From Hofstenia miamia (lineage: Eukaryota > Xenacoelomorpha > Acoela): a stretch of DNA of 64,000 nt. The notes below the pieces were generated by a model. That model searched no databases, was not told the DNA's origin, and saw only the letters and a list, made by a program, of their open reading frames with translations. The stretch is from positions 654,376 to 718,375 of the forward strand of contig SCFE01000072.1 of the NCBI GenBank assembly GCA_004352715.1, read 5' to 3'. The position numbers and the translations under genes are program-made. Positions within the stretch are counted from its first letter, which is position 1. Each line of letters opens with the position of its first letter. Positions 12,201 through 21,009 of this stretch are shown here, in pieces.

Positions 12201-14390
12201 GAAATGAACTTTAATCTTTTTTGTCTTCGAAAGTTTGGAAGATCAGCTGTCGGGTCAAGAGCGATTGTACCAGTGAGGACGAGCAAAGGAACGAATTTGA
12301 ACGTCATCTTGGCTGTCGATGATAATGGCTCAATTGTTCTGCAGCAAGCACATATGGGAAGCATCAAAGAGAAATTCAAAGACTTCATGCAGGAGTTGTC
12401 TTTGATGCTGACTGGTGAGGACGCAGTGATTTACATGGACAATGCACCCATTCATATCAAGGAAGCAAACTTCCATGACGTCCAACAGCAACATCAAATA
12501 CGAAGATTCGACGCACCATACTCTCCGCAACTCAATCCAGTGGAAGGCTGCTTTTCAATCCTGAAAGCTGGTATAAAACGTCATCTTGGAAATCTTCATC
12601 CGCGACACGATCTTGCCGGTGCTGGAGATAACTCTCTGATTTCATATCGAGCTGGAATACTTCGGGATGCTCTTGAGCAAAGTATGCCTGATTTAACTCG
12701 AGCCAAAATTCGTAATCTATATCGTCGAGTAGACGCTGTTGTCGCTGACTGTGCACAAGGATTGCCTCTTGAAGCTTAGAGCTGCCTACATTTGATAAAT
12801 ACATCGTTCTTTGTTCCAATATGCATTTTATTTTGTTTGTTGAAATACATATTATTTACATATTATTTACATATTATTTACATAGAATATATCCTTTAGA
12901 ATTGTTTCAAAATCGATAAAATAACCTATTGAATTCGATCAAATAGAAATTAATAATTACTGGGTATAATAGCAGTACATTAAGTTGCTCATACCATTAT
13001 AAATACAAAAAATGCAAATAAAAAAATAAATACATGCATGCACATGCATAGATACATACAGGCATAAGTGATAAATGCACACAAGAACAAATAAATATAT
13101 CTAAAATATATTGTCACTATTGATAGCAAAAATGTCACTATTGAGTGCAAAAATGTCACTATTGAGTGCAAAAATGTCACTATTGATTACAAAAATGTCA
13201 TTGTTGATTGCAAAAATGTCATTATTGGACGAAAAATGGTATAGACATTAACATTGTGTGGAGGGCTTATCTCTAAATGTATTTTGTGCTTACCATGATA
13301 GCATTATGCGGTCTTTCACTTTGATGGGAAGCGCCAAAATCGTGCAAACAACATTCGAAAGAAAATCCCGTCATGCAACACGCGACTCCCTGTTACACAC
13401 GTACGTGAAGCAAAATCAGAAATGGCATCAGCAAAACCCGCGTGAATGTAACACCCGTCTTATGCTGATGGGACAATTTCTTCACATCCAAGTGATAAAC
13501 AACTTACCCTATTATTGCGCAAATTGTTTTCGCAAAAGTAGAAATTTAAAGATAAGCGGGATGCACAACATCAATGTGTAATAGATACTTGAGATTTCCT
13601 TGACTGGTAACTAAGTCTCAATAGATAAAAAAAATCGCAGAAACACGTACAGCCTTAGTGATCAATGGCAACTAGGCTGGATGTTGAGAAACCTTTTTCC
13701 ACTGACGAGTCATTTAAATAAAAATTTTTCATTCATTAAATTTGAAGAAAAAATGTGTTAGATTTTGACCACAAATACAACACTGTATCATCTTCCCTTG
13801 AATGCAACCAGTGTTGTATTAAACGGTTAAGCTCCATCCCTTCCAGAATTTGACAATGCATACTTTCTTTCTGGTTTGTTGTTTATATTTCAACAATGAA
13901 AGTAACTAAAGGTGAAAGAGTGCAAACTACTGCCGACTAGTCTTGAATTTTTTCAAACTAAAACAAAAATGATCGGCGAAACAAATCAATTTCAGCGATT
14001 TTCTACAAAGAAAAACAATTGCACTAAAACTTATCATAAATCACAAACAAGAGCACATATCACCATCCGAAAGAAACTGCAAAGGTTGAAAACATAAAAT
14101 ACATTTGATAATGTAGCATAACAGAAAAGACTAATTTTTACAAGAAAGAGATTATGAGTTACTTACTTCTATTTGTATACAAAAAAGAAAAGTGAAACAA
14201 ACTCACTTACAGTTGAGATTTTTGATATAGTAGATATTTCACGCACAATAGAATGTCCATCCTTCAATAGATCGACCTCAAACACTTTATAGATTGCTCC
14301 GAGTTCATTAAGGGCTGCCTTTGCCATGAAGCAGTACGCACAGGTTGTCTTTGAAAAAAGAACTAATCGGGCACTTCTAATGAATTCCAT
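3247..14390 (-). CDS. Dithiol glutaredoxin, two exons across a 10.8-kb intron
   Basis: Exon 1 is 14390-14211 (60 codons, donor GTAAGT) and exon 2 is 3366-3247 (39 codons plus TAG, acceptor TTTTAG). Both join in phase 0 to give a 99-residue protein, normal for a single-domain glutaredoxin. Glutaredoxins use glutathione to reduce disulfides or glutathionylated proteins. Seen: beta strand RLVLFSKTT, active site CAYC (Cys17, Cys20; dithiol type), YKVFEVD, the cis-proline TVP motif formed exactly at the splice junction (Thr60|Val61-Pro62), QLFLDGKYLCDGSGA (glutathione-binding GG-like turn) and a final LKQSGELKRIL helix. The active site is CAYC rather than the common CPYC. No targeting peptide is visible; an acceptor-like TTTTAG just upstream of the ATG allows a further 5' exon. 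The intron contains a LINE, a hAT relic, MITEs and a complete Tc1-like transposon. Confidence 0.9.
3720..5460 (-). mobile_element. LINE (non-LTR retrotransposon) relic
   Basis: The minus strand codes reverse transcriptase fragments. The longest (5508-4762) shows FLHKKGARSDPNNYRSILL, FGFRSGKSDVHDI, LLACFIDLQKTFDSVPRQVI (catalytic Asp in FIDLQKTFD) and FECGVQQGCVLRPA. The catalytic palm follows in another frame near 4680 (VDDFF in place of YADD), then FKYLGSMISTAGTR near 4460-4420 and a cysteine pair (CMEC) near 3800. Several frameshifts and stops: inactive. It lies in the glutaredoxin intron, same strand as the gene. 5'-truncated, as LINE copies usually are. Confidence 0.8.
5509..6700. other. 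Glutaredoxin intron, weak reading frames of unknown origin
   Basis: Two minus-strand frames (6171-5920, with AVAELESVCPGYESLVEV; 6535-6332, with SLTYYCFFIYWTMEEQG) look somewhat protein-like but match no family I know. They may be an older TE. Confidence 0.25.
6755..7525 (+). mobile_element. hAT-type transposase relic (DUF4371/ZMYM1-like)
   Basis: The plus strand from 6755 reads RYEPCKPDGLYKRVKFFETL, then KLKDCKEQSYINASNMT, then NTLAECCAQSLNLV. Further on come SLYVFFSAST and KALSNTRWSKV in a different frame. This is the order of the hAT transposase DUF4371 core (CRGQSYDNASNM and DTRWS motifs). Decayed matches to the following helix region (ELEQKMKRNIRLDDQ in pieces) continue to about 7525. 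Multiple frameshifts and stops: dead copy. Ends not found. Confidence 0.75.
8032..8263. mobile_element. MITE with mariner-like ends
   Basis: The left end CAGGGTGTTCACACAGTCTG and the right end (reverse complement AGGGTGTCCGTAAAGTTTGG) form ~33-bp imperfect TIRs ending in GGACACA. TA flanks both sides (8030-8031, 8264-8265). 232 bp, no ORF: a Tc1/mariner-type nonautonomous element. Confidence 0.65.
8767..9057. mobile_element. MITE with ~85-bp TIRs
   Basis: The left arm (AGTAGTAAAAAAAGGCCAGG ... TATACCCATATAAATAATTA ... TTATGCACCAAT) is repeated in reverse complement at 8975-9057. TA lies at both borders (8065-type spacing: 8765-8766 and 9058-9059). About 291 bp, no ORF. Confidence 0.75.
9868..9888. 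repeat. Short (TA)n microsatellite
   Basis: Pure TA run in the glutaredoxin intron, downstream of a zone of short CAATAATTG-type repeats (about 9690-9800). Confidence 0.7.
9969..10109. mobile_element. Harbinger-like MITE, copy 1
   Basis: 141 bp with TIRs GGCTACGGTTAGACTACGTG / reverse complement TTCCACGGTTAGACTATGTG. TTA target duplications at 9966-9968 and 10110-10112. The 3-bp TTA duplication is typical of PIF/Harbinger elements. No ORF. Confidence 0.8.
11269..11436 (+). repeat. Left TIR of the Tc1-like element, with six 21-bp repeats
   Basis: After the terminal ~18 bp, six direct repeats of 21 bp run without spacers from 11287 to 11412 (consensus AGTGACATTTTTGCAATCAAT), followed by a partial unit (AGTGACAATATATTTT). 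21 bp is two helical turns, so the repeats present the same DNA face, as expected for arrayed transposase binding sites. Confidence 0.9.
11763..12779 (+). CDS. Tc1-like DD34E transposase, apparently intact
   Basis: 338 residues from MRAKITDEIRKA; an in-frame ATG at 11691 would add 24 residues that do not look conserved. The N-terminal part is a paired helix-turn-helix DNA-binding region (about 1-120), with a basic GRRTARKRGGARSSR hook-like stretch. The catalytic RNase H-like fold shows the first Asp in HLDEMNFNLF, the second in IYMDNAPIH, and Glu in LNPVEGCFSILK; 34 residues separate the second Asp from Glu, the DD34E spacing of Tc1-family transposases. The protein cuts and pastes the element at TA sites. 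No stops or frameshifts. The codon context is normal for the window, and no introns are needed. Confidence 0.93.
   Translation: MRAKITDEIRKAIIDKEESGGNYVQLAADLGVKRTTAIGIVKRGRRTARKRGGARSSRTKMTEEMMSTVIRTIEENPTVTLKILSENILLGHVSQSTIYRHLDGRLITYKMVRNEPVSRNTEENIEKRKRFAIDYQRETRRKVHLDEMNFNLFCLRKFGRSAVGSRAIVPVRTSKGTNLNVILAVDDNGSIVLQQAHMGSIKEKFKDFMQELSLMLTGEDAVIYMDNAPIHIKEANFHDVQQQHQIRRFDAPYSPQLNPVEGCFSILKAGIKRHLGNLHPRHDLAGAGDNSLISYRAGILRDALEQSMPDLTRAKIRNLYRRVDAVVADCAQGLPLEA
13105..13241 (-). repeat. Right TIR of the Tc1-like element, with five 21-bp repeats
   Basis: Reverse complement of the left TIR. Five 21-bp units occupy 13223 down to 13119, one fewer than on the left, then the same AATATATT junction sequence. 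The outermost two units match the left end unit for unit. Confidence 0.9.
13244..14210. other. Rest of the glutaredoxin intron near exon 1
   Basis: An open frame at 13258-13581 (+) has no recognised family and no coding context. The stretch looks like intronic DNA. Confidence 0.3.
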
Positions 14391-16337
14391 AAAACACAGA
14401 ATGACAGCTAAAAGGTTTTTCTAACATCAAGATCATTGAATGATTTGCAAAATCTTAATGTATATATTAGAACTTAAACATTGATGTTTAACAATTTGTA
14501 ATTTAACAAAATAAAAATCATTCAATAAATTTCATCAATTACATTTGTAAAACATTGTAGAACTCAGACAAAAACAAAAGAATATAAGAATGATTTTTAA
14601 GAATTTCAATATTGTTATAGGGTAGGGGATTAAAAAATGTGGATTAATACAAGAGCTACAAGTTGGGTCGCCTCTAACTTTTGGTACTGAAAAGCTAGCC
14701 AATCACTGCGTTTTAATTAGAAAAAAATCTTCTAAAGATGCATAAGCAAAATTTTGCATATTTGTATCACTCTAACTGAAACTAATAACTGCCTATTTGT
14801 ACCAAAATTGGGTTCTGTCCAAATACAATCTTTGTGTGGATGTCTTCCAACATCATAATTACTTGTAAGTATACGTAAAGGACGCATCATGTTAATTAAT
14901 TTTATTCGAAACTCTTTTCCAACCTACGATAATTTCTTAAAAAATGCTTAAAGAATAAATGTATCCAAAATCTGAAACCGCCACGAGGAATGTCTAGCTT
15001 TTACTCACGCTATAAAATTCAACCAGGTTGCGAACTCTAAGGCGCGAGTTCGCAAGAATTCTCCTTAATTATTGCCCTCTAGGACTTGGTCAGATTATCT
15101 GAAACTTAGTTATGAGGAATGCAGCCAAAATCGCACTCCTTATGAGTTACATATCCAGCGATCTTTCAAGAAACTTGCACTTAAATTTAGCTTTTCTATT
15201 AGAAAAAATTAATATCAAGAACGTTTTGTTTTCAAATGAAATTATATCAATTTTCTATACAAAATGGAACGTAATGAAAAACATTTAAAATTTTAATATG
15301 AACTGACAAATATGCAACCTTGGAAAGTAGAGCAACAATCTTAGGCCACGATTTCTTTGTGACCATCACGTCGCTTATTATCTCATGTGGTTAGACGCGC
15401 CTTGCTTTCAAATGTGACAGATCACTTTTAACCAATCACTCAGTCTAACCGTGGCCTTACTTAGCTCAACATTATGTTTTAGTTTTCTTTTGGTGTTTAT
15501 TTGCGAATTATATCAACTTACTGATAGGTTGTTTACAACACTGTACTGTTCATGTTCAAACAAAACCCTCCTTCCAACACGATTGCAATATTTATAGAAA
15601 TAGTATCATTGCATGGACTATACTCCATGCATGTCATTGTTGAAATCATTAGTTAACAGTGATATTTTCATCAATAACTTGTAAAGGTTTTATTGTATCT
15701 TGAAAGCCCTCAAAATATAATATATTACAGAATGTAACCTGCCCTTTGTAATTAATCAAGCGCGGTTAGTTTATACAAAAGTTGACCTTATTTGAGGCTA
15801 AATTTAAGACAAGTGGATGTAATCACAAATCTGAAATCACTAATATGATCTTCCTTGATGGGCAATTGTTTCCTCCAAGTGTAATTAATATCCCTGCAAA
15901 TATTATAGTCTTATTTAAGAGATTATGACTGTTTAGAAACTTTTCAAATTAGAAAACTTATCAGTTAACATAAGTCTAATTTCCAGTAGGACTAATTTTA
16001 AGTCCATGATTTGTTTAAAAAATATGACATCACGCTAAATTTATCATCTTATCTATGATATATCATAGGGAAAACAATGTTCTATAGAACAAAATAGCAT
16101 AACGACGGTACTACATGCGTATGATAGAGAATCTACTCTCATTTACTACATCATCCAAATCTTTAACTCTTCACTTCTTAGCCTTCAGTATGGTCATGTT
16201 AGCATAAATTTTAAATATGATAAAACTTTTTATTCAAAGTAAAAATACAGAAGGAAGTTCTATAGAGCAATCTTAACAAAAGAATTTCTTTACAAAGCCA
16301 ATTTTTGAGTACGTTTCTATTTTAAGTGAAGTTCTAT
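14391..16337. other. Upstream of glutaredoxin exon 1; AT-rich intergenic
   Basis: Apart from the MITE at 15344-15456, no gene, RNA or recognisable promoter element was seen. Confidence 0.35.
15344..15456. mobile_element. Harbinger-like MITE, copy 2
   Basis: Same family as the copy at 9969-10109: shares GTGGTTAGACG, AATGTGACAGATCA and AGTCTAACCGTGG in the same order. Ends GGCCACG/CGTGGCC with TTA duplications at 15341-15343 and 15457-15459. The left TIR is degraded after GGCCACG. Confidence 0.8.
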
Positions 16338-16667
16338 TCAAGATTTCTTGAGAAGTAAATCTGCTACTGCAGGTCTCAGATCGTAGTTGGCCTCTCTGTA
16401 CTCATGCTGTGTAGTGTCAATGATAAAAAGCTCCAAAGAATTTTCAAGGTATTCTGTAAGGTGCTTTCTGCAATACCCGCAGTTTCTTTCGCGTCAACCC
16501 TTTGATGAACAAATTGTTGGCCACTTATCGCATATATCCTCACAAAATAGCTTTCTTTCCGAATATTTTCTTAGTTGACAAAGCAGTCCACAGATGTTGC
16601 AGTAATAACGCAAGGCAAGGTAATTCCGCATTTGGATCGCTCTATATTCAATCTTTGCTTCAAGAAG
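16338..16667 (-). pseudogene. Cysteine-rich reading frame with one in-frame TGA, family unknown
   Basis: On the minus strand one frame runs 109 codons from after a TAA at 16670 to a TGA at 16338, broken only by a TGA at codon 58. It has eight cysteines: 23, 26, 30 (YYCNICGLLC), 42, 46 (FCEDIC), 53, 63 and 66 (NCGYC), which suggests zinc binding. The end reads LELFIIDTTQHEYREANYDL then RPAVADLLLKKS, and looks like real protein by its charged/hydrophobic mix. A second minus-strand frame just upstream (about 16790-16560) is also protein-like (NYEPVTKYTIQTSINFLKQR) but is shifted. The simplest reading is a decayed gene or TE ORF with a premature stop and a frameshift. No family recognised. Confidence 0.4.
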
Positions 16668-17750
16668 TTAATAGAAGTTTGGATTGTATATTTCGTGACC
16701 GGTTCGTAATTTTTTGGTTGGGTGAGGTATAAATTGTGCTCAACTCCTCCTCCATTACATACTATTCCTTTGATCCGTTGGATATTAGCCCACTACGGAT
16801 CAGGGAGAAAGATTTTAATGACAATATTACATGTTTAATGGGAATTGCTAAATAATCCAATCGTTCCCTCCTTCCCTTAGAGTCAAAGTAATGATAGAAC
16901 TGAAGATTTGTCCGATGTGCGATTTTGAAGATAAATACAAAGGGCATGAAAGTGTTTAGAAAATGCAATATTGACAACTATAAACATATTTACACCTCCC
17001 ACACGAAGTATAAAAAATTCTGTGGCATTGTTGATCTAAAGTACAGCAACTATTTACATATAAAACTGGTTGGGAAATATTTATCCACTAGATGGGCATC
17101 CCGAATTACTGGTTAGGATTTTCCCACACAGTTTATATGTTACACGAGGCCCTGTTAAATTATATCTTTAACGAATGCATAAAAACTAATTACTAAAATA
17201 AATTTAAATACCGTGATTTAAGTGTAATTAGTATTTTCTTGTAAATTCTGTATATATATATATTAGTGTGCATGTATATTTTAGTTGCACTTTTGTAGAG
17301 TGACCATTATTTATATTGTTAAATTTAGCACAAAATATAGTTTCTTCTTTATAATTTAAAACTTGTCACATTACTTCTATTTTTAAGAAAAACGATTCGT
17401 CTCATGCGAAAAATTTATCGACTAATTTCAATTACATTTCCAATAAGCAAAGTATTCGAGCGATTTTTACATGATCAAATAACGGAACATCTAAATAAAA
17501 AAGTAAAATCTTCTGTCAAGTACACATCTTGGATTTCGTAAAATTTCTCAACAAAGTGATGTCCTATTCAATGTTACAGATAATCACTGGATGCAAATAA
17601 ATTTGTTGCTATTGACTGATTAGATCCTTCTGAAGGTTTCGATTCTATCTTTTATACTATTAAAAAAATTATCCTATATGGGATTTTCTAGCAATAGCAA
17701 TAGCAAAACTTTAATAACTATTTGAAGCATAAACATAAGCATCAATGTCA

Positions 17751-17890
17751 TCTATATATATATATACATATATATATATNNNNNNNNNNNNNNNNNNNNN
17801 NNNNNNNNNNNNNNNNNNNNNNNNNNNNNNNNNNNNNNNNNNNNNNNNNNNNNNNNNNNNNNNNNNNNNNNNNNNNNNNNNNNNNNNNNN

Positions 17891-17939
<49 letters not shown>

Positions 17940-17941
17940 TG
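17751..17941. repeat. (TA)n/(GA)n/(GT)n microsatellite with assembly gap
   Basis: TA repeats flank a 111-base run of N (17780-17890), then GA and GT repeats to 17946. Open frames across it are repeat artefacts. Confidence 0.9.
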
Positions 17942-18127
17942 TGTGTAGTACATTGGCATAATTAAACCCCCCAACAAAAGCTGCTAATACTACACTTAAT
18001 ACGTCAATAATGACATGAAGTACAAAAACAATAAAACACAACAACAAAAACATGGATGCAGAATTTATAGTTTACCCAGTTTATTGCTAAAAATTGTAAC
18101 TAATGATATATTTTGAAAAACCGAAAT

Positions 18128-19990
18128 CATTTCCATCACTTAGAATCGATTTTAGGAATATGTTGCTTACAGAGGTAGTCATTGATTTGACTTTTAAATT
18201 TCCTGCAACTTTTGGTTCGTTTTATTTCAATGGGAACGTTATTCCATTGTTCAATTGTTGAGTTTAAAAATGAATTTTTAAGAAAGTTTTTTTTTAAATT
18301 TCACTTTTTTGAATTTAGAAGTCCTTGAATTATAAGTTGAATGCGTATATAATAGAAATTGTAGTTTACTGTAAGGTGAAAGCTGATTTAAAATATCCCA
18401 AAATTTTATTAATGAAAAGTATCTTATGAAATGTGAAGCATCGTCATGATTAGAATATGAACTTTTGTCGCTCCAAGTCAAGTAATTATCATTATGAATG
18501 TTTGCTGCCCATTTAATTTGCGAGTCGATTTTAATTATTAATGAGTGGTTTATGTTATTAAATAAAACATTACAGTGTCTATGATGACATAAGACTAGAG
18601 TTAACCAACATTGATTTCATTTTGGAATTTACTAAATTGCTTATATGTGAAATAGTTTTAATTCCCATTTTGGGTAGTACGATGCGTGTGATTTGAATAG
18701 TTTAATTTATTGTCAATTGTTACTCCAAGATATTTGAAAGTTTCAACTTGAGTAATTTTTGAAACTGAAAAACTTAAAATGTGTGGTTGATTATCTTTGT
18801 GAAAAGGAGACATAACACAGAATTCTGTTTTAGAAGGACTTACAGTTAAATGGTGCATATTAAAATATTTTAGCAGTTGAGAATGACTGACTTCTAATTT
18901 ACTAATTGATGTTTCTATTTGATTATCATATGTGTATATACACGTGTCGTCAGCATACGGCACTATTCCACAACCATTGCTTAAGTTACCATTTAAATCA
19001 TTTACATACAACGAGAAAAATAGAGGCCCTAAAATAGTACCTTGTGGAACACCTTTGTAAGTTTAACCCCAGTTAGAAATTATACCATTTAACTTTACTC
19101 TTTGAAAACGATCACTTAAGTAGCACATTACTAAATTTATACTATTAGAGTCGAAACCAATGTATGTTAACTTTTTAAGAAGAATATAGTGATCAATGGA
19201 ATAAATGCTTTGGACAAATCGATTGAAGCAATTGACAAAATTGATATTATCGAGATAAGATCTCCAATTTTCAGTAGCATAAAGTAAAGCATCAGAGGTG
19301 GAGTGAGCTATCAAACAATACAATCAATTAGTGTAGACGAATTTTTAGCTATTCGAGTTGGAATTCGATCTTTAAATGTAAAGAGGTCTACTGAATTTAA
19401 AAAAATAATTAAATTTTTGTTTTTCTTTTTTGTCAAAATAATTGATATTTCAATCTCCAATGGTAATGAGATTTTTATTTTCCGACAAATCTCGTTGAAA
19501 TTCGATTTTCTTTCAAAAAGTAAATTCGCTCGTCATTTCTTTACTAGGACAATGAGACATTAATTAATTGGTGTTGATTACTTGGCAATACTATCTCTGC
19601 TCATAAGCTGTCGAATTTTTTTCTGAAAGTTTTAAATATCTTCCCTAATTTTGGGTCGAAAAATCTTTGGGACATTCATTAATTTTTTGTACCTAACGTA
19701 AGTGCAAATATCAGAAAAATTAGGAACTGGATTTATTTCAATACCACCTATTATTAAGAGCATAGCAATAGTGATAAAGCTTAGAATAGGCTGTGTAGGT
19801 AAAATGATAGCCTTTTTATTACTAGTAAAATACATCCGCCATTTTTTTGATGATACTAGCAACAATTTGAATGTAATAGTAATCATATTGAAAGATCTTA
19901 CCATAGTTATTGATGCTCGTTCATTCAACATTGCATAGGGTTGTAAACACAATAAGATAAATTTTTTTATTTCGTTAAAATGGCACACCT
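18128..19990 (-). mobile_element. LINE (Jockey/CR1-like) relic with a degenerate 2A-like motif
   Basis: Minus strand, 5' to 3'. A short ORF (19988-19632) holds LLIIGGIEINPVPNFSDI. Endonuclease C-terminal pieces follow (NLITIGDENIN near 19450, PTRIAKNSSTLIDCIV near 19370-19310). Reverse transcriptase fragments come next (NCFNRFVQSIYSIDHYILLK, GVPQGTILGPLFFSLYVNDL, PYADDTCIYTY with the catalytic YADD at about 18950, FKYLGVTIDNKLNY). The C-terminal thumb/tail is NSFLNSTIEQWNNVPIEIKR to about 18128. Most of the endonuclease is missing, and stops and frameshifts are present. The order 2A-like/EN/RT is that of Jockey/CR1-group LINEs. Confidence 0.85.
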
Positions 19991-20674
19991 ACACACACGT
20001 ACACGAAATATGAAAGCAATTCTTTGCAAAAAGAGAATTATGAAAAACTTATTTATTAATACCTCTATAAAACTTTCGAATGATCTACCTAGAAGATTGA
20101 AGCTACTGAAACCAGTGAAAGTATTTCTATAATTCTAGAAAAGAAATAATTGAATTCAAATGAAGGAGTTTTAAATTTTATTTATTGCTTTACATTTTTC
20201 AGAGTTGCTATCAGTATATAATATATTGCTACCATAACCTCTGAATAAAGATTTTTTCTAATTAGCAATGTTGACATACCTATAGATGGATGTAGCTTCA
20301 ATAACAATTAACTATATTGGTCTCAAATAGTTTTATGTTTATAATCTATTTTATGAACAGTAAAATGTAAAAATTTAAAAGAAATTATTCTCCCAACAGA
20401 AAACTATATTTTAAAAGAACGAAACAAGAAAAAAATTTCGAAACCATCATGGTTATTCCTTATAAATGTTAACTTGCTAAGATTGTTTTGCAATTAAAAA
20501 CAATTGATATTAAATTGCTTCAAAACGCTAGTGTTTGTATAATTAGTTCAAACTTATACAAAATTAGTGAATGACAGTGATCCTGTTAAACCTTTCGATA
20601 CAAACGAGCAACACTGTATATTCAGTTTCATTAACAAAAAAAGTAAAGTTTGTTTCATATTAGAATAGAGGAGG
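19991..20674. other. AT-rich intergenic DNA
   Basis: Nothing recognised on either strand. Confidence 0.35.
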
Positions 20675-20682
20675 ATTTGTAC

Positions 20683-21001
20683 CAGACTTGTCAACGAGCC
20701 GAGCCGAGCCGAGCTTGAGCACAGCATTTGATATACAACGAGCCAAAAACAAGCCTATTTTAGGCAAAGCAAGTTTATAGTTTTGCTTATTAATTGGATT
20801 ATGGAGATTTTCCTTATTTTTTGCAATCAGTAGGCCTTTCCTATAATCTTATTTATTAAATAATAGGAAGAGCTATGTAAAAAATTTTTTGAGCACAATA
20901 TTTTTAAAAAAATACCGAGCTAAAACGAGCCTTATTTAACGATTTTATGTGGTGAGCTGAGCCGAGCCGAGCTTGGAAATGTCGGCTCGTTGACAAGTCT
21001 G
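20683..21001. mobile_element. hAT MITE with perfect 8-bp target duplication
   Basis: 319 bp. TIR CAGACTTGTCAACGAGCCGA at both ends, followed by GAGCCGAGC-rich subterminal repeats. The direct repeat ATTTGTAC is at 20675-20682 and 21002-21009. CAG-type ends and 8-bp duplication identify hAT. No ORF. Confidence 0.9.
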
Positions 21002-21009
21002 ATTTGTAC

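Larger units (their letters stand above)
11269..13241 (+). mobile_element. Complete Tc1-like (DD34E) transposon
   Basis: A 1,973-bp element bounded by TA target duplications (11267-11268 and 13242-13243). Its ends are TACCATTTTCCGTCCAATAA on the left and the reverse complement of almost the same sequence on the right. It has long TIRs made of 21-bp repeats and a single uninterrupted transposase ORF. Uninterrupted coding and near-matching ends indicate a recent insertion. It lies in the large glutaredoxin intron, on the strand opposite to that gene. Confidence 0.93.

Noticed and set aside
11757-12819. Minus-strand frames within the Tc1-like transposase
   Set aside because: Antisense shadows of the intact transposase; no family features.
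11287-13223. Regular 21-bp repeats considered as a CRISPR-like array
   Set aside because: No spacers between units, and they are inverted at the two ends of a transposon; they are TIR subrepeats.
16387-16732. Plus-strand frames overlapping the Cys-rich region
   Set aside because: The minus-strand reading has organised CxxC motifs and a more protein-like end; the plus frames look like its antisense.
17711-18053. Overlapping open frames on both strands of TA repeats and N
   Set aside because: Artefacts of microsatellite repeats and unknown bases.
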